DNA of 64,000 nucleotides from Catenulispora sp. MAP5-51. GTDB taxonomy: Bacteria; Actinomycetota; Actinomycetes; Streptomycetales; Catenulisporaceae. Under the pieces are notes generated by a model that searched no databases, was not told the DNA's origin, and worked only from the letters and a program-made list of their open reading frames with translations. A program made the translations under genes and the position numbers. Positions 16,412 through 24,647 of the stretch are shown here, piece after piece (the stretch's first letter is position 1; the number at the start of each line of letters is the position of its first letter). The stretch is taken from NCBI RefSeq assembly GCF_041261205.1, contig NZ_JBGCCH010000001.1:372001-436000 (forward strand). Direction: 5' to 3'.

Positions 16412-18265
16412 GTGAGAATTCAGCCTCGCAAACAGATTTTGGACATCTGGCGATCCATGCTGGCCGAGTGCTACCGCGACCAACAATGGTCCTGGGGCGG
16501 CCGGGTCGAGTCCAATGCGATTTCCGACGCCGAGCAACTGCTCTGTCTGATGTATCCCATCACCCAGATCGAGACCTTCGCGATTCACGACCCGGACAAG
16601 ACCCAGGAAGACGTGCGCCGAGCGCTGCGGCCGCTGGGACAGGCCACGAACATCCCGCGGGCGCTGGTGGACGTGGCGTTGGAGTACTTCAAGAAACACA
16701 CTGATGAGCGAGGCGAGCCGAACTTCGCCGCCGGCAGTTATCTGCGCGCGATGTCCCCGGAGACTCCTTTGCCGGAGGACGCCGTCCTGCTGCAACTCGA
16801 GACCGTCGACGGCTACTCGATGTCCATCACGCTGTGTCTGTCGCTGATGGTGTTCGTGAATGACCGTACGCCACGGGAAGCCCAGCCCAAACAGCGGGAG
16901 AAACTGGTCGACCTGAAGGAGAAGGCCTCGCGGCGGCTCACCGCGGCGATGGTCGGTCTGCTGCGCAGCTTCGTGGTGAACTCCGTGGGCTCGGACTCCG
17001 ACCAGGGCCGGGCCATCCTGGAGATGCTCCGCCAGGGGGACACCACCGACGCCGAGCTCCAGCAGGGCCTCAGGGACCGTTTCGACCGGCTGCGCAACCA
17101 GCTCAAGACCGACGTGCGCCTGGGTGTCGCCGAGGAGAGCAAGCCGGACGAGGACCAGTTCTTCGAGTGCGGCTGGACCTGGGGCGTCGCCAAGGACGCC
17201 CGGAAGATCGTCGAGTACGCCTCGGACTTCGACATGTCCTCCCGGCCCGGTTACGCCATGGCCCGTCCCTGGCTGTACTTCACCGTGTCCGCCCTCGACG
17301 GTATCGTCGACCTCACGTCCCGCCGTATCAGGGCGCTCAACATCCTCGACAGCGAGCAGCGCTCGCTCTCGGACGCGCTGGGAGTGCGCTGGGACCTCAC
17401 GCAGCGTTACTGGTCTGCGATCGCGCGCTTCGACGACGAGGAATGGCCGCTGGCGGACATCCCCTGGCGTACCAGTGACGGCGAGGAGTCCGACTACTAC
17501 TCCCTGCTGGTCGTCTCGGTGCTGATCCAGGACCTGGTCAACCGCACCGCCAACGACGCCGACCTGGTCAAGGCCGTCGGCATCATCGAGGAACTGGCCC
17601 GGCGCGGACGCATCACCAGCCGGATGACCGAGAACGATCCGGCCGCGGCGATGCACTACCCGGGGGTGCGCCAAGGGCTGAGCGGCAGTGAGGAAGCGGT
17701 GGGCTCGCACTTGGCGCTGTACTCCGCCGACTATTCGCCGCTGATCATCAAGCGGTCCCTGCAGGCCGCGCAGCTGACCGACAACGTCGAAGCCCGTGAG
17801 GCGCTGATGGTGGTCGCCGAGGCGGCCATGGACCATCTGGACGATCGCCGGCTGACCCGCGGCGAGGAGTCGGTCGAGCTGTGGGACGACCTGGGCCACC
17901 TGCCGGGCATGGAGGCGTACACGTTCGAGCGGCCCTCCTGGTACCTCACCGAGCGCGTGGTCGAGGCGCTGGTCGCCGCCGCCAGCGCTTTCGAGCAGGA
18001 ACCGCCGCGCAGTTCCCGGATGTACGACCATCTGCTCCGCCTGCTCAACGAGGCCGACCACGTCTACAACCAGGAGCTGATGCGCTCGAACGTGGACGAT
18101 CGCTCCACGCTGCGCGAACGGCTGGAGGAGATCGGGCAGCTCATCAAACGGGCCCGTGAACTGCGCAACCGCCGCACCAGCACCGCGATCGCCTTGTCCG
18201 AACGGGCTCTGCGCCTGCTGGACGCCCTCGAGGAAGCCGACCTGGACGCCGGGCGGAGTCGCTGA
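16412..18265 (+). CDS. SCO2524-like cassette protein, copy A
   Basis: 617 aa, no known enzyme domain. It begins RIQPRKQILDIWRSM and has WSWGGR, NAISDAEQLLCLMYP and FFECGWTWGVAKDA, all matched in copy B at 25566-27401. The C-terminal ~150 residues are helical, with an Arg/Glu-rich coiled-coil-like end. From memory it corresponds to the family named after S. coelicolor SCO2524; that assignment rests on motif recall. GTG 16412 has aggcgg 5 bases upstream. The stop abuts the next ATG with no gap, indicating translational coupling to the P-loop protein. Confidence 0.7.
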   Translation: MRIQPRKQILDIWRSMLAECYRDQQWSWGGRVESNAISDAEQLLCLMYPITQIETFAIHDPDKTQEDVRRALRPLGQATNIPRALVDVALEYFKKHTDERGEPNFAAGSYLRAMSPETPLPEDAVLLQLETVDGYSMSITLCLSLMVFVNDRTPREAQPKQREKLVDLKEKASRRLTAAMVGLLRSFVVNSVGSDSDQGRAILEMLRQGDTTDAELQQGLRDRFDRLRNQLKTDVRLGVAEESKPDEDQFFECGWTWGVAKDARKIVEYASDFDMSSRPGYAMARPWLYFTVSALDGIVDLTSRRIRALNILDSEQRSLSDALGVRWDLTQRYWSAIARFDDEEWPLADIPWRTSDGEESDYYSLLVVSVLIQDLVNRTANDADLVKAVGIIEELARRGRITSRMTENDPAAAMHYPGVRQGLSGSEEAVGSHLALYSADYSPLIIKRSLQAAQLTDNVEAREALMVVAEAAMDHLDDRRLTRGEESVELWDDLGHLPGMEAYTFERPSWYLTERVVEALVAAASAFEQEPPRSSRMYDHLLRLLNEADHVYNQELMRSNVDDRSTLRERLEEIGQLIKRARELRNRRTSTAIALSERALRLLDALEEADLDAGRSR

Positions 18266-19192
18266 ATGCTGATCTTCTCCTCCTCCGACAAGGGGGGCAC
18301 CGGTCGGTCGGTGACCAGCTGCAACATGGCCTACCGGCTGTCGCTGCTCGGCCGCGACGTGGCCTACCTCGACTTCGACTTCGGCTCGCCCACCGCCGGG
18401 GCGATCTTCGAGATCCCGAAGCTGGAGCGCGGTACCCACGAGGGCGGCCTGCACTCCTTCATCTTGGGCGAGACGACCGTGCCGGCCCGGGTCGACATCC
18501 GGAAGGTCACCGAGCGGCCGGCGCTTCAGGAGCGGCCCTCAGGCTCTGGTAGATTGACGCTTTTCCCCGGGGACGTGGGAGGTGCGGAGTTCCATCTCAC
18601 CGACGACCACATCAAGGCGGCCATCAGGTTGTTCCAGGCGGTCGAGCGGGAATTCGACGTCTGCATCGTGGACCTGAGCGCCGGCCGCTCCTCGGCGCTG
18701 GACATGTCCCTGAACGCGATCTCACCCCGGGTCCGCAAGAAGTCCAAGGACAGCAACGATCGTGTCCGCTGGCTGTTGTTCCACCGCTGGACCACGCAAC
18801 ACGTGATCGCCGCGGGCGGCCTGCTGTTCGAGGAGAACGGCATCCTGCCGTGCGCCATCGAGGCCGGCTTCGACAAGACGGAGTTCATGCGCCTGGTGCG
18901 CACAGTCCGCACCGCCGTCCCGGACTCCTCGGCGTTCGGCCAGAAGACCACCGCGGAGCAGACCCGCTGGGTGGTCCGCAGCGACGACCACCTCAAGGCC
19001 CTGGCCCAGGGCCGGGGACTGGGGCAGGACCTGTTGGCCGGGACCACGCCGCTGGAGCCGATGCTCCTGTGGCGGGAGCAAGTGATCATGGACCTGGACG
19101 TCAATCGCCGGCTGGCCAAGCCCGCGACCACCCAGGCTTTCGACAAGTTGGCCGTCCGGGTCGTCGACGACCATGCCTGGGAGGGTTTCTGA
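18266..19192 (+). CDS. ParA/MinD-like variant P-loop protein (SCO2523-like), copy A
   Basis: 308 aa. The N-terminus has the deviant Walker layout of ParA/MinD proteins, SSDKGGTGRSVTSCN (about 6-20), but Arg14 stands where the second lysine normally is. The Walker A' region AYLDFDFGSPTAG (about 34-46) and FDVCIVDLSAGRSS are also present. ParA/MinD proteins bind ATP and pattern themselves on membranes or DNA; with Arg14 ATP hydrolysis is doubtful while binding may remain. From memory this matches the family called SCO2523 variant P-loop protein. It shares one base (TGATG) with the next gene. Confidence 0.8.
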   Translation: MLIFSSSDKGGTGRSVTSCNMAYRLSLLGRDVAYLDFDFGSPTAGAIFEIPKLERGTHEGGLHSFILGETTVPARVDIRKVTERPALQERPSGSGRLTLFPGDVGGAEFHLTDDHIKAAIRLFQAVEREFDVCIVDLSAGRSSALDMSLNAISPRVRKKSKDSNDRVRWLLFHRWTTQHVIAAGGLLFEENGILPCAIEAGFDKTEFMRLVRTVRTAVPDSSAFGQKTTAEQTRWVVRSDDHLKALAQGRGLGQDLLAGTTPLEPMLLWREQVIMDLDVNRRLAKPATTQAFDKLAVRVVDDHAWEGF

Positions 19193-20205
19193 TGACGGTG
19201 ACGGCGCACGGCGCGCCACAGGCGCCGGTCTTCCGGGAGCGCAGTCAGGGCACCACCGTGCAGAACCTGCCGCTGTCGCACCTTTCGGTCGAGGTCGGCC
19301 ACTTCTACATGGAGGACCTCGAGAACGGCGAGGAGCCGATCAGGGCGCAGTTCGAGCGGGTCAAGCCGTGGCTGGCCGCCGCCGAGGCCTCGGTGCTCTG
19401 CGGGACGGAGAAGCCCCGCGTGAGCACGTGCTTCTTGATCGACGACTACTTCCAGCGCTGGCCGGATGCCGGGAACATAATCGAAAAACTGCTGCGCCTG
19501 TCCAAGGACGCGGGAGTCCGGATCGACTACTTCGCCCGCGAGTCGTCCTGCGCCGTCCGGGCCGACGGGACGCGCGTGGCCGAACTCGTCGCCCGCCGCC
19601 TGCTGCAGGAGCCGGAGCCGGAGGTCACCACCGGTTCCCGTCCGCCGGCGGTGCGGTCCGGCTGGCTGGCCAACGGCAAGCCGGCCCGCGAGGGCAAGGT
19701 GCTCTCCGCCATGCGGGGCCATGCCTGGGAACCCTCGGTCGAGTTCAGCAAGCGGAACCACTCGATCTTCCTGGACGTGGAGCTGTGGCGGGACTTCGCC
19801 GAGCCCGGCGCCGACGAGGACGCGGTCCTCGCCGGGAGGCAGTACTCCTGTCCCTTTCTGGCGGCTGTCTGGCAGTTGATCCGGCTCGGGCTGCTGCGCC
19901 ACGACGGCGCGCCGGCCCTGGCGGTCGCCGAGGCGCCGGCGCGCTGGTCGAACGACTGGGCCGTGTTCCCGGACATCGTGAAGGTCAATCCGGCGGCCAA
20001 GCCCTTCTACGCCTACCGGGCGCTGAGCATCATGCCGCGCGACTTCCTCGGCATCGAGCACGCCGTGCGGACCATCGTCGACCATTTCCTGGTCGATCCC
20101 GGGGTCGACGAGTCGCTGCACCTGCGCGCCGGGGAGAAGGGTGTGCCGCTGCCGGATGCCGTGGCCGACCGGGTGAGCCACCACTTCCTCGACGGCGTCG
20201 ACTGA
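19192..20205 (+). CDS. SCO2522-like cassette protein, copy A
   Basis: 337 aa, soluble, no named domain. Motifs PLSHLSVEVGHFYMEDL (about 25-41), VSTCFLIDDYFQRW and AVWQLIRLGLLR are conserved in copy B (23610-24647). The S-T-C-F-L-[IV]-D-D-Y string is the most striking and could be an active site or metal site, but this is not proven. It is named here after the SCO2522 family from memory. ATG 19192 overlaps the P-loop gene stop and its own stop overlaps the next ATG, so the cassette is translationally coupled. Confidence 0.68.
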   Translation: MTVTAHGAPQAPVFRERSQGTTVQNLPLSHLSVEVGHFYMEDLENGEEPIRAQFERVKPWLAAAEASVLCGTEKPRVSTCFLIDDYFQRWPDAGNIIEKLLRLSKDAGVRIDYFARESSCAVRADGTRVAELVARRLLQEPEPEVTTGSRPPAVRSGWLANGKPAREGKVLSAMRGHAWEPSVEFSKRNHSIFLDVELWRDFAEPGADEDAVLAGRQYSCPFLAAVWQLIRLGLLRHDGAPALAVAEAPARWSNDWAVFPDIVKVNPAAKPFYAYRALSIMPRDFLGIEHAVRTIVDHFLVDPGVDESLHLRAGEKGVPLPDAVADRVSHHFLDGVD

Positions 20206-21176
20206 TGGCGCGCCCCGGCGCGCCTTTGGAAGCCCCTGCCAGGCACTCGCCGGCCGTGGTCCTGGGCGTGGTCGTCACCAACCTGCTGAACACCTCCGAG
20301 CCGTTGCCGCTGGAGGCGGGGCGGCAGGCGCTCAAGCTGCTGCCGGGTGTCGGCGCCGACTGGCGCAGCCACCCGGTGGACCAGGTCGTGTCCCCGGACT
20401 TGTTCTACGGGGTGGACTGCGGCCTGGCCACCAGCCGCACCCAGCCGCGCGTCGTCGGCACGGTCCGCGCCCGCGCCCTGCTCACCGGCGGGCACATGCT
20501 GCAGGGCTCGGCGCGCGTGGACGTGGTCCTGGACGCCTCCACGCGCCGTATGCCGTGGTCGTACTACGCCGCGCGCACCGGCACGGTCGAGGCGGTGAAC
20601 AAGGCCGACCCGGCCGACCTGGTGGCCGGGTTCCTGTCCACCGATCCCGGCGGCGGCCTGCTGGACCTCGCCGGGATCGGGGCCCACGTCATGTCCCGGC
20701 TGGACGAGGTGCCGCAGGTGGACCGCCAGGCGCGGATGCACACCGAGGCCGGTCTGCTCCGCTGGGCGGTGCTGGTGCGCGACGACGGCGAGTTCCAGGC
20801 GGAGGTCGTGGCCGGCCACGACGGCGGCTTCCGGGTGCGCATGACCGCGCCGCTGGCGATGCTGGCGAACATCGTCGAGTTCTGCGAGATCCTGGCGCTG
20901 CACCACTGGCTGCTGGCGGCGCTGAAGAACGCCTTCGACCGCGCCTCACGCTCCCGGCGGCCGATGGACGAGCTGGGCCCGGCCCTGAGCTATCTGGGCC
21001 ACATGTGGAACCCGACGGCCTACCTTCCGGCCGCCACCGCGTGGATCTGGGAGGCACTGGAGCACGAGGCGCAGTTGACATGGGGATGGCAGTCCACTTT
21101 GACCCGGGTACGGGACAAAGTGTCGCTGTTGACACAAAAAGCGATCGAAGAGACCCTGCACAAGGAGTTCGGGTAA
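20205..21176 (+). CDS. SCO2521-like cassette protein, copy A
   Basis: 323 aa, soluble, unrecognised outside its family. VSPDLFYGVDCGL and FCEILALHHWLL align with VSPEQVTGVDCRL and FCEEFALHEWLL in copy B. The C-terminal 100 residues are helical with several Trp. It shares base 20205 with the preceding stop. It is the last gene of the four-gene cassette; an acetyltransferase follows 27 bases later. Named after SCO2521 from memory. Confidence 0.68.
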   Translation: MARPGAPLEAPARHSPAVVLGVVVTNLLNTSEPLPLEAGRQALKLLPGVGADWRSHPVDQVVSPDLFYGVDCGLATSRTQPRVVGTVRARALLTGGHMLQGSARVDVVLDASTRRMPWSYYAARTGTVEAVNKADPADLVAGFLSTDPGGGLLDLAGIGAHVMSRLDEVPQVDRQARMHTEAGLLRWAVLVRDDGEFQAEVVAGHDGGFRVRMTAPLAMLANIVEFCEILALHHWLLAALKNAFDRASRSRRPMDELGPALSYLGHMWNPTAYLPAATAWIWEALEHEAQLTWGWQSTLTRVRDKVSLLTQKAIEETLHKEFG

Positions 21177-21203
21177 GGCTTCGATCGATAGTCAGGGGAC
21201 GGG

Positions 21204-21773
21204 GTGGGGGACCCTCTATCAGTGAGAACGGCGCGCCCGGGAGATCTGTACCGCATCGCAGAACTCGAAAGCCTGCTGTTCGGCTCAACGGGATTCTCGC
21301 TCTCCGCGCTCCTTCAATTGTACGGAACCTCGGGGGAAGCGTGGCTGGTGGCCGAGGATCTTCAGGGCGTCTGGGGCTACGCGCTGACCGCGCGGGGCAT
21401 GGACGATCCACGGGTCGGCTGGATCCTGGCGCTCGGCGTCCACCCCGAGCGCCAGGGTGAGCACATCGGACGGGCGTTGCTCGACGAGTCGATCGTCGAG
21501 CTGCGCAGCCGGGACATGGACACCATCAAGCTCACGGTCGCGCCGGACAACCGGGCGGCCTACGGCTTGTACGAGCAGGCACGGTTCAAGGACACCGGCC
21601 AGTTCAAGGAGGTCGGGGACGGCAAGCCGCGTAAGATCCTCACCCTGCTGCTGCCCACCGCGCCCCTGCCCTCACAACCGGAAGAGCCGGCGGATGAGCA
21701 GCACGAAGAACAGATTCCGGAAGACGTCGCCGGTATACGTTTCGATCTCCAGGACCGGTTTCCATGGGCCTGA
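21204..21773 (+). CDS. GNAT acetyltransferase linked to cassette A
   Basis: 189 aa, GTG 21204 preceded by AGGGGA. A RimI-like core is visible: RTARPGDLYRIAELE at the start, the acetyl-CoA segment LALGVHPERQGEHIGRALLDE, then NRAAYGLYEQARFKDTG. The last ~35 residues are acidic and lie antisense to the end of the channel-like gene, overlapping it by 102 bases. GNATs of this type acetylate protein N-termini or small amines; the target is unknown. Its position 27 bases after the cassette suggests co-transcription. An alternative GTG at 21222 lacks a ribosome site. Confidence 0.75.
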   Translation: MGDPLSVRTARPGDLYRIAELESLLFGSTGFSLSALLQLYGTSGEAWLVAEDLQGVWGYALTARGMDDPRVGWILALGVHPERQGEHIGRALLDESIVELRSRDMDTIKLTVAPDNRAAYGLYEQARFKDTGQFKEVGDGKPRKILTLLLPTAPLPSQPEEPADEQHEEQIPEDVAGIRFDLQDRFPWA

Positions 21774-22517
21774 CAGCAGCCTGACGTCGCCCAGCCCCAT
21801 CGGGTTCACGAAGTTCTGCACGGCGACGTAGAAGGCCTCGGACTCGGTCGCACCCCCGGTGCGGGGCAGAGCGAGCAGCCACACCGTGAACCCCGCGACG
21901 AGGCCGATGATCCACACCAGCAGCCGCAGCGGCCGGTATCCGTACCCGAACAGCACGGCTTGCAGGTCCGCCAGCAGCCGCTTGCCGCTCCAGCGAGGCA
22001 GCGACACCCGGTGCGCCGCGGCCGCGAGGTACTTGCAGTTGTCCTCCGCCGAGGAGTCGTTGAACCTCCGGTACAGCGTCCCGGCGTGGCGGAACGCGTT
22101 CTCGGCGAACAGCGGCAGCCCGGCGGCCAGGAGGGAGGCGCCGGCCGTCTCCAGGGAGCCGCCGATGACGGCGGCGTCGCTCTCGCTGAGCCACTTCTGC
22201 CCGTAGGCCTCCACGTACGCCGCGAGGAGCGCCGCTATCTCCGGCGCCAGCACCTCTTCGAATACGACGTCGGCCTGGTGGAACTCCTCCAAAGCCAGCA
22301 CCACCGACGCGGCCCCGCCGGCCTTGATGAACCGCTGCCGCGCCAGCTTGGACCGCTTGACGTACTCCTCGAGGATTCCCCGCTCGACCTCGGCCAGCCG
22401 GTCCTGGCGGCGAGCCCGCGCCAGTTCCTCGGCGATGGCGTTCGCCGCGGAGATCAGGCTGTCCTTGAACGTGTCGAGCGGCGCCGCGTCCTCCCTGGCG
22501 GGTCCGCCGATCACCAC
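21672..22517 (-). CDS. Ion-channel-like membrane protein, copy B
   Basis: 281 aa, GTG start. About 190 helical soluble residues come first (coiled-coil-like at 25-60). A membrane helix (about 197-217), a pore-like loop with NPMGLGDV (238-245) and a second helix (about 255-277) follow, with a basic end (RRLFRL). GLGD resembles the GYGD selectivity filter of two-helix potassium channels. It shares GYGYRPLRLLVW and ETYTG with copy A at 15140. Channel activity is inference. It follows cassette B on the same strand, 146 bases after the SCO2521-like stop. Confidence 0.58.
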   Translation of the reverse strand: MVIGGPAREDAAPLDTFKDSLISAANAIAEELARARRQDRLAEVERGILEEYVKRSKLARQRFIKAGGAASVVLALEEFHQADVVFEEVLAPEIAALLAAYVEAYGQKWLSESDAAVIGGSLETAGASLLAAGLPLFAENAFRHAGTLYRRFNDSSAEDNCKYLAAAAHRVSLPRWSGKRLLADLQAVLFGYGYRPLRLLVWIIGLVAGFTVWLLALPRTGGATESEAFYVAVQNFVNPMGLGDVRLLSGPWKPVLEIETYTGDVFRNLFFVLLIRRLFRL

Positions 22518-22555
22518 GGTTGTTCCGCCCGGCCCGTCCCGTTCATCGCTTCCCC

Positions 22556-22611
22556 CTGTGACCTGCTGTGACTCCGCTGTGTCGGATCAAAGCAGCATGG
22601 AACATGCTGTG
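22556..22611 (+). repeat. Phased CTGTG motifs beside cassette B
   Basis: ctgtg occurs at 22556, 22566, 22577 and 22607, three of them 10-11 bases apart, between cassette B and its channel-like gene. The same pentamer is repeated at 11-base spacing upstream of cassette A. The motif is short, so chance is not excluded. Confidence 0.4.
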
Positions 22612-22663
22612 ATACCCATTGCCATGAACATTCCTGATATTAGCGGCTCGGTGCGGTGCGGTC

Positions 22664-23629
22664 TCACAAACGTCGCGGTGGTCTGATCTTCACCTGGTCT
22701 CGCAGGTCCCGTATCCGGGCGACCTGGCGTTCGAACAGGCGCGAGTAGTGCGTCCGGCTCTCCATCACCTCCCACAGAACCTTCATGTCCGGGCTGAGGT
22801 GCGTGGGCGGCATCCACAGCGGGACCAGCTCGTTCAGGGCGAACAGCAGGGAGTCCAGGGGATCGCGGTCTCGGGCGATGTCCGTCTCGGCTCGCGGGAC
22901 GATCACGTCCTGCACCGTGGTGAGCAGCCACTCGTGCAGCGCGAACTCCTCGCAGAACCGGATCAGCATCGGAAGATGGTCCGGTGCGCCGCTGAGGCGG
23001 ATGATGTGGACGTTGGGCAGATCGCTCTTGGCGATGCCGACGGTCGGCCCGCTGTCCGGGGCAAGGGTCACGGCCCAGCGGACCACGGCCGTACTGGCCC
23101 GCAGCGCGGTGGTGTGGTCCAATCGGCTGCTCATCTGGACCTCGTCGATGACGCGGTCGCTGATCGAGGCCAGATCCAGGCCGCGGGCCGGCGAGATGTC
23201 CGCCAGGTAGCCGTCCAGGACGTTGTGCGGGTGCGGCGATCCGATCACCTCTACGACGCCAGGGCGCTGTAGGTAGTGCCGCCATTCCCTGCGATCTTTC
23301 GAAGACGCGGGCGTGAGCGTCACGTGCGCGATGCCTTGCAGGATCCGGCCGTTGGTGACGGTCGCGTGGCTGAGGACCGTACCGATCGCCCGGCCCCGGC
23401 CCTCGCGGGCCACCTGCAAGCGGCAGTCCACGCCGGTGACCTGCTCCGGGGAGACGACGCGGCGCACCGGCCGGTCCGCCTTGCTCACCGGGGCGCCGGG
23501 GGTGAGCTGCATCAGGGCGACGCTCGCCGAGGGGGACAGTGTGCCCAGGTTCTGGATCAGGCACGTGCGGACCTCGCCGAAGGCCAGCACCGCCGGCGCG
23601 CCGTCGCGCTCAGTCGTTGTGCGCGACAT
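22664..23629 (-). CDS. SCO2521-like cassette protein, copy B
   Basis: 321 aa from ATG 23629 (ATG 23638 is an alternative; neither has a clear ribosome site). VSPEQVTGVDCRL, the following GRAIGTVLSHATVTNG and FCEEFALHEWLL correspond to segments of copy A at 20205-21176. It is much diverged from copy A, so the two copies are not a recent duplication. It overlaps the upstream SCO2522-like gene by 20 or 29 bases. No enzymatic motif is visible. Confidence 0.65.
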   Translation of the reverse strand: MSRTTTERDGAPAVLAFGEVRTCLIQNLGTLSPSASVALMQLTPGAPVSKADRPVRRVVSPEQVTGVDCRLQVAREGRGRAIGTVLSHATVTNGRILQGIAHVTLTPASSKDRREWRHYLQRPGVVEVIGSPHPHNVLDGYLADISPARGLDLASISDRVIDEVQMSSRLDHTTALRASTAVVRWAVTLAPDSGPTVGIAKSDLPNVHIIRLSGAPDHLPMLIRFCEEFALHEWLLTTVQDVIVPRAETDIARDRDPLDSLLFALNELVPLWMPPTHLSPDMKVLWEVMESRTHYSRLFERQVARIRDLRDQVKIRPPRRL

Positions 23630-24647
23630 GGACGTCATCGAAGAACAGGTGGCTTGTCCGGCCGACGGGATTGTCGGGCAGGACGATCGGGTTCGCTTCG
23701 TCGCGGGCCCGGTCGGCGGTCTGGGCCAGGACCGCCGGATCGAACCGCAGATGGTCGATGATGATTCGCGCGGCATGTTCCGCAGCCTCGTAGTGCTGCG
23801 GGAGCGCGGAGAAGGTCTCGTAGGCTGCGAACGGGGCCGCGTCCTGAGTCAGCTGCGTGATGCTCGGCATCTGCGCCCACAGGTCGGGCAAAGCCTCACC
23901 GGTACCGAACCGGTACGGCTTGGCCACTGCCTTCCCCGCGTTGCGCAGCAGGCCCAGCCGCAGCAGCTGCCACACCGCCGACAGCAGCGAGCACGAGTAC
24001 TGCCGCTCAGCGTGTATCTGAGCGCTGTCCAGGCTCCACAGCTCGATGTCGACGAACACCGAGTGCCGGTACTTGCCGAACTCCTCCGGCGGCTCCCAGT
24101 CCGGGGCGTCCATCGCCACCGCGACGGCCGGCGAGCGCTCGCCGTTGGACAGCCACCCGGTCTGCGCGGTCGGCGGCCGGGAGCCGTTGGCGCCCACCGC
24201 CGCCTCCTCGACGATCAGTCCGGCGACGATGTCGGCCAGCGGGCTCTGGTCGCGCGGGCCGGAGTAGGGGCGCTCGCAGGCCACCACGCAGCCGGCCTCC
24301 CGGGCCAGGTAGTCGAGCCGGAAGCCGGCCTGTTCGGCGGCGGTGGTCACGATGTCCACCACCTCCGCGGGCTTGGGCTGGTCCGGCGCCGAGCCCGAGG
24401 GCGTGTAGTCGTCGACCAGGAAGCAGGTGCTTATGCGGGCGTTGCGGCCGAACCGCTTGCGGATCCGCTTGTTCGCCGCCTCCAGCCACGGCGCGGCATG
24501 CTCCAGCTGGCGGGCGATCTTGCGGTCGCCCTCGGCGAAGTCGTCCAGATACAGGTGACCGGTCTCGACCGAGAGATGGCCCAGCGGCACCGCGTCCACT
24601 CGCGGGGTCTGGGTCACTTCGTCGTAGCTGACGTCCACGGCCGTCAC
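23610..24647 (-). CDS. SCO2522-like cassette protein, copy B
   Basis: 345 aa. The GTG start at 24647 overlaps the P-loop gene stop in a GTGA arrangement, with GGGAAGGG just upstream. PLGHLSVETGHLYLDDF, ISTCFLVDDY and AVWQLLRLGLLR match copy A. The C-terminus ends with a SHLFFDDVHVA segment similar to the SHHFLDGVD end of copy A. Soluble, function unknown. Confidence 0.68.
   Translation of the reverse strand: MTAVDVSYDEVTQTPRVDAVPLGHLSVETGHLYLDDFAEGDRKIARQLEHAAPWLEAANKRIRKRFGRNARISTCFLVDDYTPSGSAPDQPKPAEVVDIVTTAAEQAGFRLDYLAREAGCVVACERPYSGPRDQSPLADIVAGLIVEEAAVGANGSRPPTAQTGWLSNGERSPAVAVAMDAPDWEPPEEFGKYRHSVFVDIELWSLDSAQIHAERQYSCSLLSAVWQLLRLGLLRNAGKAVAKPYRFGTGEALPDLWAQMPSITQLTQDAAPFAAYETFSALPQHYEAAEHAARIIIDHLRFDPAVLAQTADRARDEANPIVLPDNPVGRTSHLFFDDVHVAHND

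Noticed and set aside
16409-18454. Minus-strand open frame of 681 codons opposite the cassette A gene
   Set aside because: The plus-strand protein aligns with its paralogue in cassette B and is tightly coupled to its neighbours; the antisense frame has none of this.
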